Shown here piece by piece: positions 16,395-19,525 of a stretch of 19,525 bases of DNA. How positions within the stretch are numbered: the first letter of the stretch is position 1; every line of letters begins with the position of its first letter. Below the pieces are notes generated by a model. That model was not told the origin of the DNA, did not search any database, and worked only from the letters and a program-made list of their open reading frames with translations. This DNA comes from VBOC01 sp035635475. GTDB taxonomy: Bacteria; Bacteroidota; Ignavibacteria; UBA10030; SZUA-254. The translations under genes were made by a program, and so were the position numbers. Location of the stretch: the NCBI GenBank assembly GCA_035635475.1, contig DASQAZ010000148.1, positions 1-19,525 of the forward strand, given 5' to 3'.

Positions 16395-17444
16395 CTAATT
16401 TACAATTGTGATGGGTACGTTGTCTTTAAGATTGTTCTGACCGTTTGTGACAACCGTTTCGCCGGAGCGGAGCCCGGAGACAACGGTCAGATTGATCCCG
16501 ATCTCGGCATCCACAACTATATCGCGGAGTCTCGCCATGCCGTTCTCGACGACAAATACCTGCGGCGCCTTCAGGCTTCCGACAAGCGCGGCTCGCGGGA
16601 TCGCCAGGACGTCGCTGCGAGAAAGATCTCGAAATCGCACGGTCGCAAACATCCCCGTCTTGAGCGGGTGTTCCTTGCTGTTTGTCAGCAGAACCTCCAC
16701 AGGATACGTGTGCGCCTCATCGGCCTTTACGCTAATCGTATGGATGGTCCCCTGAAACTTCACGCCGGGGTACACGTTCGTGTTGATCTCCACCGTGTCT
16801 CCCGTCTTCAGTCTGAACACATCCCGCTCCGAGACGTTGAGATTGACTTTCAGTCTGGAAATGTCGACGACGTTCGCCACGGCCATCCCCTTCTGGACGT
16901 ATGTTCCGACGTCGACCGGCCGCGCGGTCACCGTTCCGGAAATGGGGGTGGTGATTTTCGTGTCTGCATACTCGCGGCGAGCCGTGATAAACTGGGCTTC
17001 AGCCGATTTGAACCCGAGCCGGGCAGCTTCCACCTGTTGATCGGTCGCCGCATCTTCCTTGACCAGCGATTCAAACCGTTCCATGTCGCGCTTCGCCTTG
17101 AGGTAGTTGACCTCCGCGGTTGCGAAATTGGCCCGTTTCAACTCATCGTCGACCTGTGCGATGACGGACCCCGCGCCCTTGTAATCACCAACCTCCGCGG
17201 TGACTTTTACAACCCGCCCCTGCGTCTCTGAAACGATGGCTACGTCGTTGTTTGCCGCAACCGTTCCGACGAGATCCCGCGCCTCGCCCGCGGGCTGCGA
17301 TCCCACCGTACTCACCGAGACTGGAATCGACGAGAGAATGTCCGTCCGCGACTTAGCTTCCATCCGGGATTTATTATAGAGCAGAATCCCGATCACAACG
17401 CCGGCGACCAGCATCGCCGACCCCAATAACTTTATCTTCTTCAT
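16395..17444 (-). CDS. RND efflux membrane fusion protein (periplasmic adaptor, HlyD/AcrA-like)
   Basis: This 349-residue protein is the adaptor between permease and outer membrane channel. It begins MKKIKLLG with one N-terminal membrane helix (about residues 5-23) and no lipobox Cys, so it is anchored by the helix rather than lipidated. Lipoyl-like half-motifs VVKVTAEVGDYKGAGSVIAQVDD and PISGTVTARPVDVGTYVQKG bracket a coiled-coil alpha-hairpin (about 105-155). A beta-barrel and membrane-proximal domain with LAIPRAALVG and VVTNGQNNLKDN follow. The open frame extends upstream to 17606, overlapping the TolC gene, but that extension is basic, low-quality sequence. AGAGG five bases before the MKKIK ATG (complement of 17450-17454) fixes the start. 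It lies 61 bases after the tolC-like stop and 62 before the permease start. Confidence 0.94.
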   Translation of the reverse strand: MKKIKLLGSAMLVAGVVIGILLYNKSRMEAKSRTDILSSIPVSVSTVGSQPAGEARDLVGTVAANNDVAIVSETQGRVVKVTAEVGDYKGAGSVIAQVDDELKRANFATAEVNYLKAKRDMERFESLVKEDAATDQQVEAARLGFKSAEAQFITARREYADTKITTPISGTVTARPVDVGTYVQKGMAVANVVDISRLKVNLNVSERDVFRLKTGDTVEINTNVYPGVKFQGTIHTISVKADEAHTYPVEVLLTNSKEHPLKTGMFATVRFRDLSRSDVLAIPRAALVGSLKAPQVFVVENGMARLRDIVVDAEIGINLTVVSGLRSGETVVTNGQNNLKDNVPITIVN

Positions 17445-17449
17445 AGCGA

Positions 17450-17454
17450 CCTCT
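17450..17454 (-). promoter_or_regulatory. Ribosome binding site for the membrane fusion protein
   Basis: AGAGG on the minus strand, 5 bases before the ATG at 17444. It supports the MKKIK start over the longer open frame that would overlap the TolC-like gene by about 100 bases. Confidence 0.6.
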
Positions 17455-17505
17455 TTAGATAAATACCGATTTGTATGATTTGTCGTTTCCATTGGTTTTT
17501 CATCG

Positions 17506-18891
17506 TCAACTGCCGACTGCTTTATCGAGCCGGGCCTGCGACACCTCGTGGTCCACGAGTGCCTGAATGTGGCTCCACTTTGCCTGCAGGAGCGCCGCTT
17601 CCGCATCGAGGAGATCGGAGTTCAAGGCCAGGCCTGCTTTGAACTTTTCATTCGTGATCCGGTAGTTTTCTTCAGCTTCCCGGACACCGGTCTCGGCCAC
17701 GCCGATCCGTTCTCTGGATTCGTTCATGTTGAGGTAACTTTGCGTGACCTCGAGATTGATGGCGTCTTTCAATTGCCCCATTTCTGCCTGCGCCTCCGCA
17801 AGCTGCGCCTGCGCCTGATTCGTCTGATGCATGGTTGTTCCCCAATTCCAGATATCCAGCGATAGAGAGAGACCGACATCCCAGGTATCCTTGAACTGAT
17901 CGGCCGCCGGGTTGATCCTCTGGTTTGGCCGCGCGTAGTAGTAATTTCCCGTGAGATAGATTTGCGGGAACCAGCCGGAGCGTGCGAGTGTGACCGCCGA
18001 TTCGTTCGCCTTCACGCGATACTCCATGCCTTTCACCTCGGGCCTTATCCCGATGGCTTGTTGAACAAGCGCGTTGAGCTCACTCTCTCTGGCCGGACGC
18101 ATCTGGATATCGGATGCGATCTGGATTTCCGTCGTCAGAGGCAGTCCGATGAGGTTGCTTAACGCAAGCGTGGCCAGATGAACGTTGTTTTGCGCGGTGA
18201 GCTGCATGACCCGGGCACTCGACAGTTGTACCTCTACCTTGAGCACTTCATTTTTGGTAACGATTCCCTGCTTGGAAAGGTTTTGCACATTTTTGAGATG
18301 GGATTGAACCTGCTCGATGTTTTCATCAATGACCTTCTTGAATTCGATCGCTTCGTAGAGATTCCAGTATGCGTTCTTGATATTGTAGACGAGTTCCGAC
18401 CGGTCTCTATTGTAATTCTCCCCGGTTGCCTGGGCGTTGAAGTGGGCGATTTCCGAACTGCTCTTCAGGCGCATGCCCGTAAAGAGCGGCTGCTGGAGCG
18501 ACAGCCGGAGGCTGTAGTTGTTCAAGATTGTCTGTGATAGAGGAACGCTCACCGACTGCGGAGGAAAACCGCGGCCGAAGGCGTCCTGTGGAATCGTCGC
18601 CTGAAAAGCGGGAATGTCGCTGAGGCGATTGTAGCTGCCGCTCGCCTTCAGGGTCGGGAGCTGGGAGGCCTGCACCTCGCTCGAGCGTGATTCAGCGGCC
18701 TGCACCCGCATCGCCGAGGCATGCAAGCCTTTGCTGTTTTCAAGCCCAATCTCGATCGCCTGTTCTAGAGTAACCGACATTTTTTCCTGCCCGCGGCTGC
18801 TGACCGGATGGGACAGGAAGAGAAGAACCATCAGAACTGACGATCGCAGTATTGGATTCATTGTCCTGGGAATGCTTCTGGAAGAATTCAT
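17506..18891 (-). CDS. TolC-like outer membrane efflux protein
   Basis: This outer membrane factor has two tandem OEP repeats. The first starts VTLEQAIEIGLENS with long amphipathic helices rich in Gln/Ala; the second includes ALVQQAIGIRPEVKGMEYRV and ARSGWFPQIYLTGNYYY. The segments SYNRLSD and VGLSLSLDIWNWG are the beta-barrel strands. It forms the trimeric duct for the fusion protein and permease that follow in the operon. The start is not certain. ATG 18891 (461 residues) has AGGAG 13 bases upstream; ATG 18861 (451 residues, MNPILRSS) gives a neater signal peptide; a TTG at 18948 extends further but has no SD. The signal peptide runs to about VSSRGQ. The C-terminus ends LDKAVGS. Family assignment is firm. 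Confidence 0.92.
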   Translation of the reverse strand: MNSSRSIPRTMNPILRSSVLMVLLFLSHPVSSRGQEKMSVTLEQAIEIGLENSKGLHASAMRVQAAESRSSEVQASQLPTLKASGSYNRLSDIPAFQATIPQDAFGRGFPPQSVSVPLSQTILNNYSLRLSLQQPLFTGMRLKSSSEIAHFNAQATGENYNRDRSELVYNIKNAYWNLYEAIEFKKVIDENIEQVQSHLKNVQNLSKQGIVTKNEVLKVEVQLSSARVMQLTAQNNVHLATLALSNLIGLPLTTEIQIASDIQMRPARESELNALVQQAIGIRPEVKGMEYRVKANESAVTLARSGWFPQIYLTGNYYYARPNQRINPAADQFKDTWDVGLSLSLDIWNWGTTMHQTNQAQAQLAEAQAEMGQLKDAINLEVTQSYLNMNESRERIGVAETGVREAEENYRITNEKFKAGLALNSDLLDAEAALLQAKWSHIQALVDHEVSQARLDKAVGS

Positions 18892-18941
18892 TCTTGTCGT
18901 ATTGCTCCTCGAAAGTTTCGGGTATTGCTTTCTCTGTACGG

Positions 18942-18954
18942 TGGTCAATGACTA
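18942..18954. promoter_or_regulatory. Candidate TetR operator overlapping a -35 box
   Basis: TGGTCAATGACTA is a 13-base pseudo-palindrome with a single central base, 5 of 6 arm positions pairing. It sits in the gap between tetR and the tolC-like gene. On the minus strand it contains TTGACC (18943-18948), a 5 of 6 match to a -35 box, but the -10 region 16-17 bases on is weak. A repressor bound here would block the efflux operon promoter. Confidence 0.35.
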
Positions 18955-18983
18955 AACAGTGTTCAGCGAGTTGGCAAATTTTT

Positions 18984-19525
18984 TTAAGCGGTGACGCCGA
19001 TATTATCCATTACAAAATGAAGCGCCTTCTTCGCCACCTTCGGAAGCTCCGACTGATCCATCATCCCGCAGCGTTTTCGCAGGATCAGGGAAACGATTCC
19101 ATGCACGAGCGACAAGAGGGAAAACGTTGCGATATCCGGATCGGCGCCCTTAAAAACTCCCGCATCGATCGCTGCCTTCACGTCGTTCCTAAAGAACTCA
19201 TAGGATCTCTTACCTGCGTTCCACTCCTCACCATGCTCGAATTTTCTGGCGGGACTTCGCATGATAAACATGAGATTGTAATATTCGGGATTCTCAAGCC
19301 CGAACTTTATAAACATCTCGCCGTGCTTCCGCAGCCGCTTCAGAGGATCCTTCGTCGCGGGGATTGCCCGCTGACGCCTGAATAATTCCTCGAACCCGGC
19401 CGAGTGCAGGGCAAACAGAATCTCGTCCTTGTCCTTGAAATAAAGGTAGATCGTCGCCGGGCTATAGTCGATGTTTTCCGCGATGCGCCGGATGGAGACA
19501 TTTCCGAACCCCTCATCGAGGAACA
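18984..19525 (-). CDS. TetR/AcrR-family transcriptional regulator (5' end outside the window)
   Basis: This frame runs from the window edge to a TAA at 18984-18986, giving 179 residues without a start. The first visible residues are the TetR helix-turn-helix: GFGNVSIRRIAENIDYSPAT followed by IYLYFKDKDEILFAL, which is the classic end of the DNA-binding domain. The remainder is an all-helical ligand-binding and dimerisation domain with NPEYYNLMF, resembling the WHG-type C-terminal family. Only some 20 N-terminal residues should be missing. It lies directly upstream of the tolC-like gene in the same direction with a 92-base gap, so it most likely represses the efflux operon and itself, responding to a pump substrate. 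The ligand is unknown. Confidence 0.93.
   Translation of the reverse strand, partial: FLDEGFGNVSIRRIAENIDYSPATIYLYFKDKDEILFALHSAGFEELFRRQRAIPATKDPLKRLRKHGEMFIKFGLENPEYYNLMFIMRSPARKFEHGEEWNAGKRSYEFFRNDVKAAIDAGVFKGADPDIATFSLLSLVHGIVSLILRKRCGMMDQSELPKVAKKALHFVMDNIGVTA

Noticed and set aside
17445..17606. N-terminal extension of the membrane fusion protein frame
   Set aside because: It is basic and lacks family similarity, overlaps the TolC-like gene by about 100 bases, and a good SD precedes the MKKIK start instead.
1..19525. Search for tRNA, rRNA, CRISPR repeats, transposase or integrase genes
   Set aside because: None was recognised by reading; no tandem or direct repeat array and no mobile-element protein is visible.

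Overview
The window looks like chromosomal DNA from a Gram-negative, menaquinone-using bacterium. It has an RND-TolC efflux system, outer-membrane and signal-peptide proteins, and clear Shine-Dalgarno (SD) sites (AGGAG/AAGGAG). The base composition is moderately GC-rich. The gene style (a long UbiD-type MqnL, TolB-like propeller, futalosine pathway) would suit the Bacteroidota/Ignavibacteriota/Chlorobiota neighbourhood. That placement is inference and not proven by any marker here.

Region 1 (1-7374, + strand) is a futalosine-pathway menaquinone operon. It runs from the tail of a UbiA-type prenyltransferase (mqnP-like) to a UbiX-type flavin prenyltransferase (mqnM-like), a small nucleotidyltransferase-fold protein, a UbiD-type decarboxylase (mqnL-like), a seven-repeat beta-propeller envelope protein, a fused MqnE-MqnA protein, an orphan Phd/YefM-like antitoxin and MqnC. 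Genes are tightly packed, with overlapping or abutting stop/start codons. MqnA makes 3-enolpyruvylbenzoate from chorismate, MqnE couples it to SAM to give aminofutalosine, and MqnC cyclises dehypoxanthine futalosine. MqnD (region 3) gives 1,4-dihydroxy-6-naphthoate, and MqnP/MqnL/MqnM prenylate and decarboxylate it. The nucleosidase step (MqnB or MTAN) and the final methyltransferase are not in the window.

Region 2 (7475-9670, +) is a GT39-like membrane glycosyltransferase with a C-terminal domain resembling DUF2993/LmeA, an uncommon fusion. Region 3 (9751-10590, -) is mqnD, convergent with the glycosyltransferase and divergent from the next gene.

Region 4 (10718-13063) holds a succinate-semialdehyde-type aldehyde dehydrogenase (+) convergent with a Tat-exported NAPE-PLD-like metallo-hydrolase (-).

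Region 5 (13141-19525, -) is a complete tripartite efflux operon in the order TetR regulator (5' end outside the window), TolC-like outer membrane factor, membrane fusion protein, RND permease. A short pseudo-palindrome between tetR and tolC overlaps a good -35 box and is a candidate operator.

No rRNA, tRNA, CRISPR array, insertion sequence or phage gene was seen. No non-coding stretch exceeds about 130 bases. The most notable items are the MqnE-MqnA fusion, the GT39-DUF2993 fusion, and the three small or unexpected passengers in the menaquinone operon (nucleotidyltransferase, propeller protein, orphan antitoxin).
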